Shown here: positions 7,620 to 14,998 of the stretch, piece by piece | Layout: every line of letters begins with the position of its first letter | How positions within the stretch are numbered: the stretch's first letter is position 1 | Source: UBA5734 sp964528645 | GTDB lineage: Bacteria; Bacillota; Clostridia; Saccharofermentanales; UBA5734 | DNA length: 39,029 nucleotides | NCBI GenBank assembly: GCA_964528645.1 | Contig: CAZGSR010000026.1 | Span: forward strand, 1-39,029 | Direction: 5' to 3' | Program-made: the position numbers and the translations under genes | The notes under the pieces: generated by a model | Told to the model about the DNA's origin: nothing | Database searches by the model: none | Seen by the model: only the letters and a program-made list of their open reading frames with translations

Positions 7620-8762
7620 TCAGCGCCGGTATTTCTGGCAGGCTTGCGCAATCGATTGAGCTGCCTGGACCATGTCCGCTTCAGTATTGCTGTCTGACAA
7701 ACTGATCCGGATCGAACACTCGGCTGTTGGCACAGGAATCCCCATGGCCCGTAAAACTTCCGAAGGCCCTTTTTTGTGCGATGAGCAGGCTGATCCTGTG
7801 GATACAAAGATGTCATCATCCTCCAGGGCATGCTGCATGGTTTCGCCGCGCAGGCCAGGAAAGGCCAGATTCAGAATGTGTGGGACTGCAGCTTCGGGTG
7901 ATATCTGGACAAAGGAGACGCCCAGGGATTGCAGTTCTGAAAGCAGGAGGCTCCTGAGGGACTGACACTGGAGCAAACGGCTGTCCAGTGTCGCAACAGA
8001 ATGCTTCAGGCTGCGGGCCATGCTTGCTGCCAGGGGAGCGTTTTCAGTTCCACCACGCAAACCGCTTTGCTGTCCGCCGCCATGAATCAGTGGCTGGATA
8101 GACAACCCTTTTTTAACCAGCAAAAAGCCAATCCCCTTGGGAGATCCGAATTTGTGACCACTGCCGGAGAAAAGCTCGATGCCCATCTGGTCAAAATGAA
8201 CTGGAATTTTGCCACAAGCCTGGACACCATCCACATGGATCGCAGCCCGGGGGCGCTTTCGGTTGCGGATGGCAACGATCTCATCCAGAGGCTGAACGGC
8301 TCCTGTTTCGTTATTGACCAGTAGAAGAGTGATCATGACAGTGGTTTCATCGATTGCTGTTTCGAGCTGGGCCAGATCCAACTGGCCATTGGCCTGAATC
8401 CCGACCGTGCGAATGGTATAGCCTTGGCGGTGCAAATACGACAGCGTCTCACGCGTTGCAGCATGTTCGCCAGCCAATGTGACAATCGTCCGTCCGCGTT
8501 TCGGATTGGCAGCAACGGTTCCCTTGATCGCCAGATTGATTGATTCAGAACCACCGGATGTCAGGATGACCTCACAGGATTGGCCGCCCAAGGATCGCGC
8601 CAGAGAAGCCTTGCTATCTTGGACCAGACGTGCTGCTTGTTGTCCCAGGCGGTGAAGCGAGGCTGGATTGCCTGCAAAATGGTGCAGATCTCTGGCATAG
8701 TCCGCAATTGTTTTCTCGGATGGCCAGGTGGTCGCGCTGTGGTCGAGGTAGATCAAGGCCAA
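7620..8762 (-). CDS. second cysteine desulfurase, NifZ-type partner of ThiI
   Basis: A 380-residue class V aminotransferase-fold cysteine desulfurase. The N-terminus is IYLDHSATTWPSE, the PLP lysine is K204 in SGHKFGSPKG and the catalytic cysteine is C326 in STGSACSSHK. I start it at the TTG at 8762: GGAGG lies seven bases upstream and YLDHSATT follows at the family position; a longer reading would overlap gntR. It begins one base after the gntR stop and precedes thiI, the same pairing as nifZ-thiI in Bacillus subtilis, where this desulfurase donates sulfur for 4-thiouridine in tRNA. The partner role is inferred from position. Confidence 0.93.
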   Translation of the reverse strand: MALIYLDHSATTWPSEKTIADYARDLHHFAGNPASLHRLGQQAARLVQDSKASLARSLGGQSCEVILTSGGSESINLAIKGTVAANPKRGRTIVTLAGEHAATRETLSYLHRQGYTIRTVGIQANGQLDLAQLETAIDETTVMITLLLVNNETGAVQPLDEIVAIRNRKRPRAAIHVDGVQACGKIPVHFDQMGIELFSGSGHKFGSPKGIGFLLVKKGLSIQPLIHGGGQQSGLRGGTENAPLAASMARSLKHSVATLDSRLLQCQSLRSLLLSELQSLGVSFVQISPEAAVPHILNLAFPGLRGETMQHALEDDDIFVSTGSACSSHKKGPSEVLRAMGIPVPTAECSIRISLSDSNTEADMVQAAQSIAQACQKYRR

Positions 8763-8763
8763 A

Positions 8764-9504
8764 TCAGGTCCTCCCTGCTTCCAGCCCCAGCATGACACTG
8801 TCCGGGCGCCAGATCAGCTCAATCCATTCACAGACATGGCCACTTCTGGAAGTCAGCCGGCTGGTGGCACAGAGCACAGGGGATCGCCGGCTGATGTCGA
8901 GGGCCAGTGCTTCCGTGTGAGTGGCAGCGCGGACTGCCAGCTGGCAGTTGCCTTTGCTGGGCAAATAGGCGTATTTGTTGGCCAGGATATCGATCATGGA
9001 CTTCCCGTTTTGGACCTGGTCGCCAAAATCCGGGAACAGGCTGACCGGGATCAGGGAGTGGCCCTGCCCGATTTCCTGGCCATGGATCAGGATCGGCCAG
9101 GTCAAGGACCAGAAACCCGGGCTGCCACTGGCACCGGTCCCTTCAAAAAGACGCAGCGTGTCTTCGTCGGCGGGAATCAGTTCAATCGTTTGAAAAGCAT
9201 ACTCTGCCAGACTTCTGGCAGCGAGCAAGGAATAAGAAAAGGGCGAAAACTGCCGGATCTCGAGTCGCTCGGGTTCGGCAGAGACAAAAGTCCCCTTGCC
9301 CTTCTGGATCACCAGGGTGCCTTCGGCGACCAGTTCTGCGATGGCCTGGCGCACTGTGGGTCGGCTCAGGGCCAGTTCTTCGCATAGATTGAGTTCCGAA
9401 GGGATTTGCTGTCCGGCTGGGTACTGACCCGAAGCGATCCGTTCCAGCACAAGGTCCTTGAGTTGAGCGTACAAGGGGATGTTACTGCGTTTGTCGAGTT
9501 TCAT
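8764..9504 (-). CDS. GntR-family transcriptional regulator with UTRA domain
   Basis: A 246-residue regulator. An N-terminal winged helix-turn-helix (residues 1-75; NIPLYAQLKDLVLERI, then GQQIPSELNLCEEL and SRPTVRQAIAEL, and the wing KGKGTFVS) is joined to a C-terminal UTRA ligand-binding domain (about 90-240), placing it in the HutC subfamily. The ATG at 9504 fits the family start; a GTG one codon upstream has better spacing to AAAGGA and is an alternative. It directly precedes the cysteine desulfurase-thiI pair, so it may control that operon and itself through the 12-bp palindrome upstream. The effector is unknown. Confidence 0.9.
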   Translation of the reverse strand: MKLDKRSNIPLYAQLKDLVLERIASGQYPAGQQIPSELNLCEELALSRPTVRQAIAELVAEGTLVIQKGKGTFVSAEPERLEIRQFSPFSYSLLAARSLAEYAFQTIELIPADEDTLRLFEGTGASGSPGFWSLTWPILIHGQEIGQGHSLIPVSLFPDFGDQVQNGKSMIDILANKYAYLPSKGNCQLAVRAATHTEALALDISRRSPVLCATSRLTSRSGHVCEWIELIWRPDSVMLGLEAGRT

Positions 9505-9523
9505 CACACAGGCTGTCCTTTCA

Positions 9524-9561
9524 AAAATAAAGACAGGCAATTTGGATGTTTGCCTGTCTTT
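9524..9561 (-). terminator. strong hairpin: purB terminator and/or gntR operator
   Basis: A perfect 12-bp inverted repeat, AAAGACAGGCAA and TTGCCTGTCTTT around nine bases, is followed on the minus strand by ATTTTTG. This is a good intrinsic terminator for the purB operon, 80 bases past its stop. The palindrome also lies just downstream of the candidate gntR -10 (9564-9569), where a dimeric repressor could bind, so it may serve both jobs. Confidence 0.75.
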
Positions 9562-9563
9562 AC

Positions 9564-9593
9564 ATCTTAGCATGGATGGTGCCCAGGGTCCAA
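9564..9593 (-). promoter_or_regulatory. candidate promoter for gntR operon
   Basis: Minus-strand -35 TTGGAC, 18-base spacer, -10 TAAGAT. The -35 is a weak match. The 12-bp palindrome begins two bases downstream of the -10 and would be transcribed as a hairpin in the leader, so autoregulation or attenuation is possible. Confidence 0.35.
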
Positions 9594-9640
9594 TATCGTT
9601 AATGGCTGACCTGGACGTTGGACCTGTACTGCAGGAGTGG

Positions 9641-11074
9641 TCAGACCTTCAGTTCAGCCGTGACAGGCAGCGTGTCGGCAGGACGGGTATCGAGAATCGG
9701 CTGGACCACATCCCGGATGAATTCTGTCACCTGGTCCGGGCTGCGACCGATATACAAATTGGCATCCAGCAGGACGTCGAGCTCGTTTTTGTCGAGTCCA
9801 AATGCCGGGTCGGCCGAGATCCGCTCGAGCAGATCATTGGCTGCACCTTCCTGTTTGACTCGGGCACCGGCTGCCATGCTGTGCTGGCGGATCTTCTCGT
9901 GCAAGTCCTGGCGGTCGCCGCCGCGTTTGACAGCTTCCATCATGATGTTTTCTGTTGCCATGAAGGGCAGCTCATCCCGGATGTGGCGGGCTATCACAGC
10001 TGGATAAACGACCAGGCCGCTGGAGACATTGAGCATCAGCATCAGGATCGCATCGATGGCCAGGAAAGCTTCCGGAATGGCAATCCGCTTATTGGCCGAA
10101 TCATCCAGAGTCCGTTCGAACCATTGTTCAGCAGCGGTCAGGGCTGGATTGGTGGCATTGACGATGACGTAGCGTGCCAGTGCAGCCATGCGTTCGCTGC
10201 GCATCGGATTGCGCTTGTAGGCCATGGCCGATGAACCGATCTGGCTCTTTTCAAACGGTTCTTCGATCTCTTTCAGGTGCTGGAGCAAACGGATGTCATT
10301 GGAGAACTTGTGCGCCGTCTGGGCGATTCCGGAAAGGACATTGACCACCCGGGTGTCAACTTTGCGTGAATACGTCTGGCCGCTGACCGGATAAATACCG
10401 GAGAAGCCGAACTTCTGCGCGATGAGGAGGTCGATTTGCCGGACTTTCTCCTGGTCGTTGTCAAACAGACTCATGAAACTGGCCTGAGTGCCTGTGGTGC
10501 CCTTGCTGCCCAAAAGACGCAGCGAGCCCAGGACATAGTCCAGATCTTCCAGGTCAGATACGAGTTCTGCCAGCCAGAGAGTGGCCCGCTTGCCGACAGT
10601 GACCAATTGGGCGGGCTGGAAATGGGTAAAGCCGAGCGTTGGCAGATTCTTGTAGGCATCGGCAAACCTGGATAGCTGCTCGATGACTGCAACGAGCTTG
10701 GCACGGACCAGTTTCAGGGCTTCGGCCATGATGATCAGGTCGGTGTTGTCACCCACATAGCAGGAGGTGGCACCCAGATGGATGATCCCCTTGGCCAGCG
10801 GGCATTGTTCACCATAAGCATGGACATGGGCCATGACATCATGGCGCACGAGCGCCTCTTCCCTGGCCGCTACGTCATAATTGATGTCATCCTGGTGTGA
10901 CTTCAGCTGTTCAATCTGCTCATCGCTGATCGGCAATCCCAGAGCTTGCTCGGCTTCAGCCAGAGCGATCCACAATTTGCGCCAGGTCCGGAATTTCATA
11001 TCCGGCGAGAAGATGGCCTGCATCTGCTCGCTGGCATAGCGCGAATTAAACGGACTCTCATAGCTGTTTTTCAT
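9641..11074 (-). CDS. purB: adenylosuccinate lyase
   Basis: A 477-residue member of the fumarase/aspartase superfamily that cleaves SAICAR and adenylosuccinate in purine synthesis. The superfamily signature is present as GSSAMAYKRNPMRSERM near residue 288, and the upstream catalytic segments HLGATSCYVGDN and LGFTHFQPAQ are intact. The length matches the 470-480-residue clostridial/eukaryote-like PurB type rather than the 430-residue Bacillus type. AGGAGA precedes the ATG at good spacing. It lies 47 bases after the aminotransferase gene and ends at the hairpin at 9524-9561. No other purine genes are nearby. Confidence 0.96.
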   Translation of the reverse strand: MKNSYESPFNSRYASEQMQAIFSPDMKFRTWRKLWIALAEAEQALGLPISDEQIEQLKSHQDDINYDVAAREEALVRHDVMAHVHAYGEQCPLAKGIIHLGATSCYVGDNTDLIIMAEALKLVRAKLVAVIEQLSRFADAYKNLPTLGFTHFQPAQLVTVGKRATLWLAELVSDLEDLDYVLGSLRLLGSKGTTGTQASFMSLFDNDQEKVRQIDLLIAQKFGFSGIYPVSGQTYSRKVDTRVVNVLSGIAQTAHKFSNDIRLLQHLKEIEEPFEKSQIGSSAMAYKRNPMRSERMAALARYVIVNATNPALTAAEQWFERTLDDSANKRIAIPEAFLAIDAILMLMLNVSSGLVVYPAVIARHIRDELPFMATENIMMEAVKRGGDRQDLHEKIRQHSMAAGARVKQEGAANDLLERISADPAFGLDKNELDVLLDANLYIGRSPDQVTEFIRDVVQPILDTRPADTLPVTAELKV

Positions 11075-11121
11075 GACTCTTTCTCCTATACATTCCCGGG
11101 GCTCAGCCCCTGTGTTGGTTC

Positions 11122-12402
11122 TCAGGCCAGCAGTTGGCGGATTGCTGCCAGTTTAACACAGGTGCAGAAAATTTCCATCGCCGGACGCAATTCAGACATC
11201 GGCGGGAATGAGGGCGCCAGTCGAATGTTGCTGTCCTGGGGATCCTTGCCATATGGATAGGTGGCCCCAGCTGGTGTCAATTCGACGCCGCATTCCTTGG
11301 CCAGGCGAACCACCTCGGAAGCAGTGCCATTCGGTACATTGACGCTGACAAAATAGCCGCCTTTCGGGCGTTTCCAGGTGCACAGGCCGGTGTAGGCCAA
11401 TTCTTCGTCGAGCCGTTCCAGGACGAGTTCGAATTTCGGCCGCAGGATCTGTGCATGGCGGTCCATGATGGCTTCGATCCCACCGGCGGCAGCAAGATAA
11501 CGGATGTGGCGCAGCTGGTTCATTTTGTCTGGACCGATGGTCTGGATGGTCAGCTGTTTTTTGAACCAGGCCAGGTTAGCCGGACTGGTGGCCAGACAAG
11601 CCAGGCCAGCACCCGCGTAGGTGATTTTCGAAGTGGAGGCAAATTCAAAGACACGATCGGGATGGCCAGCCAAGTCACACAGGTCCAGGATATCCGGGAC
11701 ACTGTCGCGGTCATCCGCAAACAGATGGTGCACCACATAGGCGTTGTCCCACCAGATGCGGAAATCCGGTGCGGCCGTTTTCATTTCAGCCAAGCGACGG
11801 CAAGTCGCTTCCGAATAGGTAAAGCCATCGGGATTGCTATAGACCGGTACGGACCACATGCCCTTGATCGACGCATCCGAAGCAACGAGGGACTCAACCA
11901 GGTCCATGTCCGGGCCTTCTGCTGTCATCGGGACCGGAATCATTTCAAAGCCCAGGGACTGGGTGACCGCAAAATGGCGGTCATAGCCAGGAACGGGGCA
12001 GAGGAATTTGATCGACGCTTCCTTGCTCCAGGGGCGTTCTGCACCTGGCAAGGCAAACAGCATGGCACGGGCCATGGTGTCATACATCAAGTTGAGGCTG
12101 GAATTGCCCAGAACGAGGATCTGGCTGGCCGGAACACTCAGCAGATCGGCAAACAGCTGGCGTGCTTCTGGAATCCCTTCCAGTCCGCCGTAATTCCTGC
12201 AGTCGGTGCCATCTGCAGATTTGAAGTCTTTTTCACTCAGGGCTGTCTGGAGACCATTGGCCAAGTCCAGCTGCTCTGAGCAAGGCTTGCCTCGCGTCAT
12301 GTTGAGCTTGAGTTTGAGATCGGCAAAAGCCTGGTAACGGTTTTCCTGCACTTTGAGCTCATCTTGGAGCTGTTGGCGATTCATCGCAGAATATGAAAGC
12401 AT
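11122..12402 (-). CDS. class I/II aminotransferase, type Ic aspartate aminotransferase-like
   Basis: A 426-residue PLP-dependent aminotransferase. Features include KLKLNMTRGKP near residue 35, LVLGNSSLNLMYD (cofactor phosphate region), CPVPGYDRHF, the conserved NPDGFTY, WWDNAYVVHHL, the PLP-lysine segment FASTSKITYAGAG near residue 250, and a C-terminal NIRLAPSFPP with the substrate arginine. This sequence set belongs to the family that includes Corynebacterium type Ic aspartate aminotransferase (PF12897), which would make aspartate, a co-substrate upstream of the PurB step; the substrate is inference. The start at 12402 is chosen for AAGGAGG seven bases upstream. It is the first gene of a two-gene unit with purB. 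Confidence 0.9.
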   Translation of the reverse strand: MLSYSAMNRQQLQDELKVQENRYQAFADLKLKLNMTRGKPCSEQLDLANGLQTALSEKDFKSADGTDCRNYGGLEGIPEARQLFADLLSVPASQILVLGNSSLNLMYDTMARAMLFALPGAERPWSKEASIKFLCPVPGYDRHFAVTQSLGFEMIPVPMTAEGPDMDLVESLVASDASIKGMWSVPVYSNPDGFTYSEATCRRLAEMKTAAPDFRIWWDNAYVVHHLFADDRDSVPDILDLCDLAGHPDRVFEFASTSKITYAGAGLACLATSPANLAWFKKQLTIQTIGPDKMNQLRHIRYLAAAGGIEAIMDRHAQILRPKFELVLERLDEELAYTGLCTWKRPKGGYFVSVNVPNGTASEVVRLAKECGVELTPAGATYPYGKDPQDSNIRLAPSFPPMSELRPAMEIFCTCVKLAAIRQLLA

Positions 12403-12441
12403 GTTGTATCCTCCTTGCACAACGGACGCGATTGCCGCTTT

Positions 12442-12470
12442 ATTATAAGGGATCCTTGCGACGTGGACAA
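12442..12470 (-). promoter_or_regulatory. promoter for aminotransferase-purB
   Basis: Minus-strand -35 TTGTCC, 17-base spacer and perfect -10 TATAAT, about 40 bases upstream of the aminotransferase start. Good sigma-A type promoter, placed after the yraN stop. Confidence 0.65.
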
Positions 12471-12498
12471 GTCGTGCATTTGACGAATATTGCTTGTT

Positions 12499-12924
12499 TT
12501 AGCTCATTTCTATCGGCACAATCCGGATTTCGCCATCCGGTTCACCCAAGTGCAGATGGACCTCTGCTGCAAGAAAGCGCATCTCAGTATTCAAATTGCC
12601 TGTTGATTGACAGTAGGACAGAGCCGTGTTGCGGACTTTTTTAACTTTGGCTGGTGTGATCTGCTCCAATCCGCTGCCGTAGGCTGCTGCGCCTGACCTG
12701 GCTTTCACTTCAATGAAATACAAACAACTGCCTTTTTTCATCACCAGGTCTATTTCGCCCAGGCGCGGGACCAGATACTGGTGTGCGAGCAATACAAAAC
12801 CATGGGATTGCAGATAGCTGGCGACAGCGAGCTCACCTGCATCGCCTCTCATTTTTGCCAGGCCACGGGGATGGGATAGGACTTTATCCCTGGCAGAATC
12901 ATGTTCTGGATCAGGCATGATCAT
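12499..12924 (-). CDS. yraN: UPF0102 family endonuclease-like protein YraN
   Basis: A 141-residue protein of the UPF0102/YraN family, which has a restriction-endonuclease-like fold (Holliday-junction-resolvase type). The family core is visible: RGDAGELAVASYLQSHGF, then PRLGEIDLVMKKG and FIEVKARSG, giving the E...D...ExK catalytic set. The cellular role is not settled. The start at 12924 overlaps the rnhB stop by 14 bases; the ATG at 12918 is equally possible and neither has a clear ribosome binding site, so coupling to rnhB is likely. rnhB-yraN adjacency is typical in Bacillota. Confidence 0.9.
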   Translation of the reverse strand: MIMPDPEHDSARDKVLSHPRGLAKMRGDAGELAVASYLQSHGFVLLAHQYLVPRLGEIDLVMKKGSCLYFIEVKARSGAAAYGSGLEQITPAKVKKVRNTALSYCQSTGNLNTEMRFLAAEVHLHLGEPDGEIRIVPIEMS

Positions 12925-13549
12925 GTTTGGCCAAGCTCTTAAGGAAAGTCAACCGATGGATAGGGGTCAGGCCGAATTGTCTGATCGCAGCATAATGCTG
13001 GGCCGTACCATAGCCTTTGTGCCGGGCAAAGCCATAGCCGGGATAAACGGTGTCCAGCTGATGCATCAGACGGTCCCGGGTGACCTTGGCCAGGATCGAG
13101 GCAGCCGCGATGGAGTTGGACTTGGCATCGCCCTTGATGATAGGCCAGACGTCACCTCGTACCTGGTCGAGTTCAACGGCATCAATCAGGAGCAGGTCAG
13201 GTGTCAGCGAAAGTCCCGCGATTGCCTGACGCATGGCTTGTTTGGTCGCCTGCAGGATATTGATCCGGTCGATTTCAGCTGCATCAACCAGAACAACAGA
13301 CCAGGCCAACGCCTGTGCCTGGATCTGGTTGTAAAAGGACTCGCGTTTCATCTCACTGAGCTTTTTCGAGTCATTCAGTCCCAGGATCGGCCGGTCTGGA
13401 TCCAGGATGACGGCAGCGGCAGCAACAGGACCAGCGAGAGGGCCACGACCGGCTTCATCCACACCGGCGATGGCCTGGTATCCGGCCTGTCTGGCCTGGT
13501 TCTCATAGTCGTTCAGCAAGGCATATCGTTCCTGGTCACTGATTTTCAT
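12911..13549 (-). CDS. rnhB: ribonuclease HII
   Basis: A 212-residue RNase that cuts RNA in RNA-DNA hybrids and single ribonucleotides in DNA. The GVDEAGRGPLAG motif places the catalytic D31 and E32; D123 (LLIDAVEL) and D159 (LAKVTRDRLM) complete the active site, and GDAKSNSIAAAS is the conserved family segment. Length is usual. AAAGGAAG precedes the start. A type 1 RNase H is encoded separately at 37221-37670, so the genome carries both types. Confidence 0.96.
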   Translation of the reverse strand: MKISDQERYALLNDYENQARQAGYQAIAGVDEAGRGPLAGPVAAAAVILDPDRPILGLNDSKKLSEMKRESFYNQIQAQALAWSVVLVDAAEIDRINILQATKQAMRQAIAGLSLTPDLLLIDAVELDQVRGDVWPIIKGDAKSNSIAAASILAKVTRDRLMHQLDTVYPGYGFARHKGYGTAQHYAAIRQFGLTPIHRLTFLKSLAKHDHA

Positions 13550-13573
13550 CCGGTTCTTCTTCCTTTGTCACTT

Positions 13574-14425
13574 TTACTGCTGGACAGGACGTTCGAGTGT
13601 GATCCGGCCGATTTTGCCGGCGCGCAACTCATCGAGGAACAGTACGGCAAACCGGGTGTAGTCTGGTTTGTTGCCGGGCAACAGGCACCCTCTGCGGCGG
13701 CAGGCTGTTTCCATCAGCTGGAGGGGTTCTTCGGTCAGCTGGTCCAGCTTGTAGCGGGCCTGGATTTGCTGGGGATAATCCTGGCTCAGGTCATAAAGGA
13801 CTTCCATGGCGATCTCCTCGATCGGCAGGACATCATCCTTGATCGCACCACTGGCTGCCAGCCGCCGCTGGCTGGATGGACTGCCCAGCTTAGGCCAGAG
13901 GACACCGGGCGTGTCCAGAAGTTCCAGTTCCGTGCCAGATTTGGACCAGTTGGCGTGGCGGGTCACGCCTGGTCGGTCGGCCGTGGCAGCGATCTTCTTG
14001 CCACACAGCGCATTGATGATCGTCGACTTGCCTGTGTTCGGGATCCCGACCACCATGACCCGGATCGGACGGATCAGGCGTCCCTTGGCCTTGGCTGCGT
14101 CGATTTTGTGCTGGTTCATGCTGATGATCAGCTTGCGCAAAGGCTCCAGTGATGTACGACGATTGCCCTCGCAGGCCAGGACCGGGATATTGGCCTTCTG
14201 GTAATGCTCCAGCCAGCGATTGGTCTGGACCGGATCTGCCAGATCGGATTTGTTCAGGACCAGAATCCGTGGCTTAGTGCCCAGGAGCCGGTCCAGTTCT
14301 GGATTGCGACTGCTTTCGGGAATTCTGGCATCACAGGTCTCGACGACCAGGTCGACCTGCTTGATGTGGTCGCGCATTTCGCGCAAGGTCTTGGCCATGT
14401 GGCCGGGAAACCAGTTGACGTCCAT
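13574..14425 (-). CDS. rbgA: ribosome biogenesis GTPase RbgA (YlqF)
   Basis: A 283-residue circularly permuted GTPase required for late 50S assembly. It starts NWFPGHMAKTLREM, the usual RbgA N-terminus. The G motifs come in permuted order: G4 LVLNKSDLAD near residue 60, G1 GIPNTGKSTIINAL near residue 125, G3 DTPGVLWPK near residue 175, followed by the C-terminal RNA-binding domain. I chose the ATG at 14425 because GGGAGGAG lies six bases upstream; the open frame extends upstream into rplS but that part is not coding. The Shine-Dalgarno lies in a perfect palindrome. In many relatives lepB sits between rplS and rbgA; it is missing here. Confidence 0.96.
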   Translation of the reverse strand: MDVNWFPGHMAKTLREMRDHIKQVDLVVETCDARIPESSRNPELDRLLGTKPRILVLNKSDLADPVQTNRWLEHYQKANIPVLACEGNRRTSLEPLRKLIISMNQHKIDAAKAKGRLIRPIRVMVVGIPNTGKSTIINALCGKKIAATADRPGVTRHANWSKSGTELELLDTPGVLWPKLGSPSSQRRLAASGAIKDDVLPIEEIAMEVLYDLSQDYPQQIQARYKLDQLTEEPLQLMETACRRRGCLLPGNKPDYTRFAVLFLDELRAGKIGRITLERPVQQ

Positions 14426-14431
14426 GTTTCT

Positions 14432-14472
14432 CCTCCCGGGAGGGTCGTTCTGGTCTTTTTTGAAAAGACCAG
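14432..14472 (-). promoter_or_regulatory. rbgA leader: palindromic ribosome binding site and 10-bp hairpin
   Basis: The 12-bp perfect palindrome CCTCCCGGGAGG (14432-14443) contains the rbgA Shine-Dalgarno in one half, so it could pair with itself. Just upstream is a second perfect hairpin, CTGGTCTTTT and AAAAGACCAG around three bases (14450-14472). It has no U-tract and so is not an ordinary terminator. Together they suggest control of rbgA translation or processing of read-through mRNA. Confidence 0.45.
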
Positions 14473-14490
14473 CCGTTAATGACAGGATAT

Positions 14491-14522
14491 GAAAAAGAAA
14501 AGAGACCTGCAACAGGCCTCTT
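14491..14522 (-). terminator. intrinsic terminator after rplS
   Basis: On the minus strand AAGAGGCCTG, loop TTG, CAGGTCTCTT (one G-U pair) is followed by TTCTTTTTC. It starts 21 bases after the rplS stop. It separates rplS from rbgA. Confidence 0.85.
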
Positions 14523-14543
14523 TCCAGATCAAGTGAGTTTAAA

Positions 14544-14894
14544 TTACTTGCTGACCAGTTTTTCCTTGACTTTGGCGGCTTTGCCGACGCGATCGCGCAG
14601 GTAGTAAAGCTTGGCCCGTCTGATTTTACCCTTGCGCACGATCTCGATCTTGTCGATCTTGGGCGAGTGCACGGGCAGGATGCGTTCGACACCGACGCCA
14701 TAGGACAGGCGGCGAACCGTCATGGTTTCGGTCAGGCCAGCGCCCTTCTTGGCAATGATGGTGCCTTCGAAGACCTGGACACGTTCGCGGTTGCCTTCTT
14801 TGATCTTCAGGTGAACTTTGACGTAGTCACCAATTTCGACCTTGGGCAGATCCGAACGGAGCTGTTCGTTTTCAATTACGGAAACCAGATTCAT
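14544..14894 (-). CDS. rplS: 50S ribosomal protein L19
   Basis: A 116-residue protein at the 30S-50S interface. Typical L19 strings: PKVEIGDYVKVHLKIKEG, RVQVFEGTIIAKKG, TVRRLSYGVGVERILPVHSP, and the basic C-terminus GKIRRAKLYYLRDRVGKAA. GAGGAGG precedes the ATG. It has its own promoter at the end of trmD and its own terminator, so it can be transcribed alone, unlike the classic rpsP-rimM-trmD-rplS operon where it is the last gene. Confidence 0.99.
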   Translation of the reverse strand: MNLVSVIENEQLRSDLPKVEIGDYVKVHLKIKEGNRERVQVFEGTIIAKKGAGLTETMTVRRLSYGVGVERILPVHSPKIDKIEIVRKGKIRRAKLYYLRDRVGKAAKVKEKLVSK

Positions 14895-14969
14895 ATTGCG
14901 TTCCTCCTCTCTTTGCCAGGATGTTCATGCACGCAATTGAGCAGCGGACCATCCGTAATAACCGTTGAA

Positions 14970-14998
14970 ATTATACCAGTGGATTTGGATCCTGGCAA
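14970..14998 (-). promoter_or_regulatory. promoter for rplS, overlapping the trmD stop
   Basis: Minus-strand -35 TTGCCA, 17-base spacer, perfect -10 TATAAT. The -10 hexamer contains the trmD stop codon TAA. The expected start gives a leader of about 68 bases before rplS. Confidence 0.75.

Noticed and set aside
7620..8762. Duplicate of iscS by recent gene duplication
   Set aside because: The two desulfurases differ throughout and in the catalytic loop (SACTSGS against SACSSHK), so they are old paralogues with separate partners.
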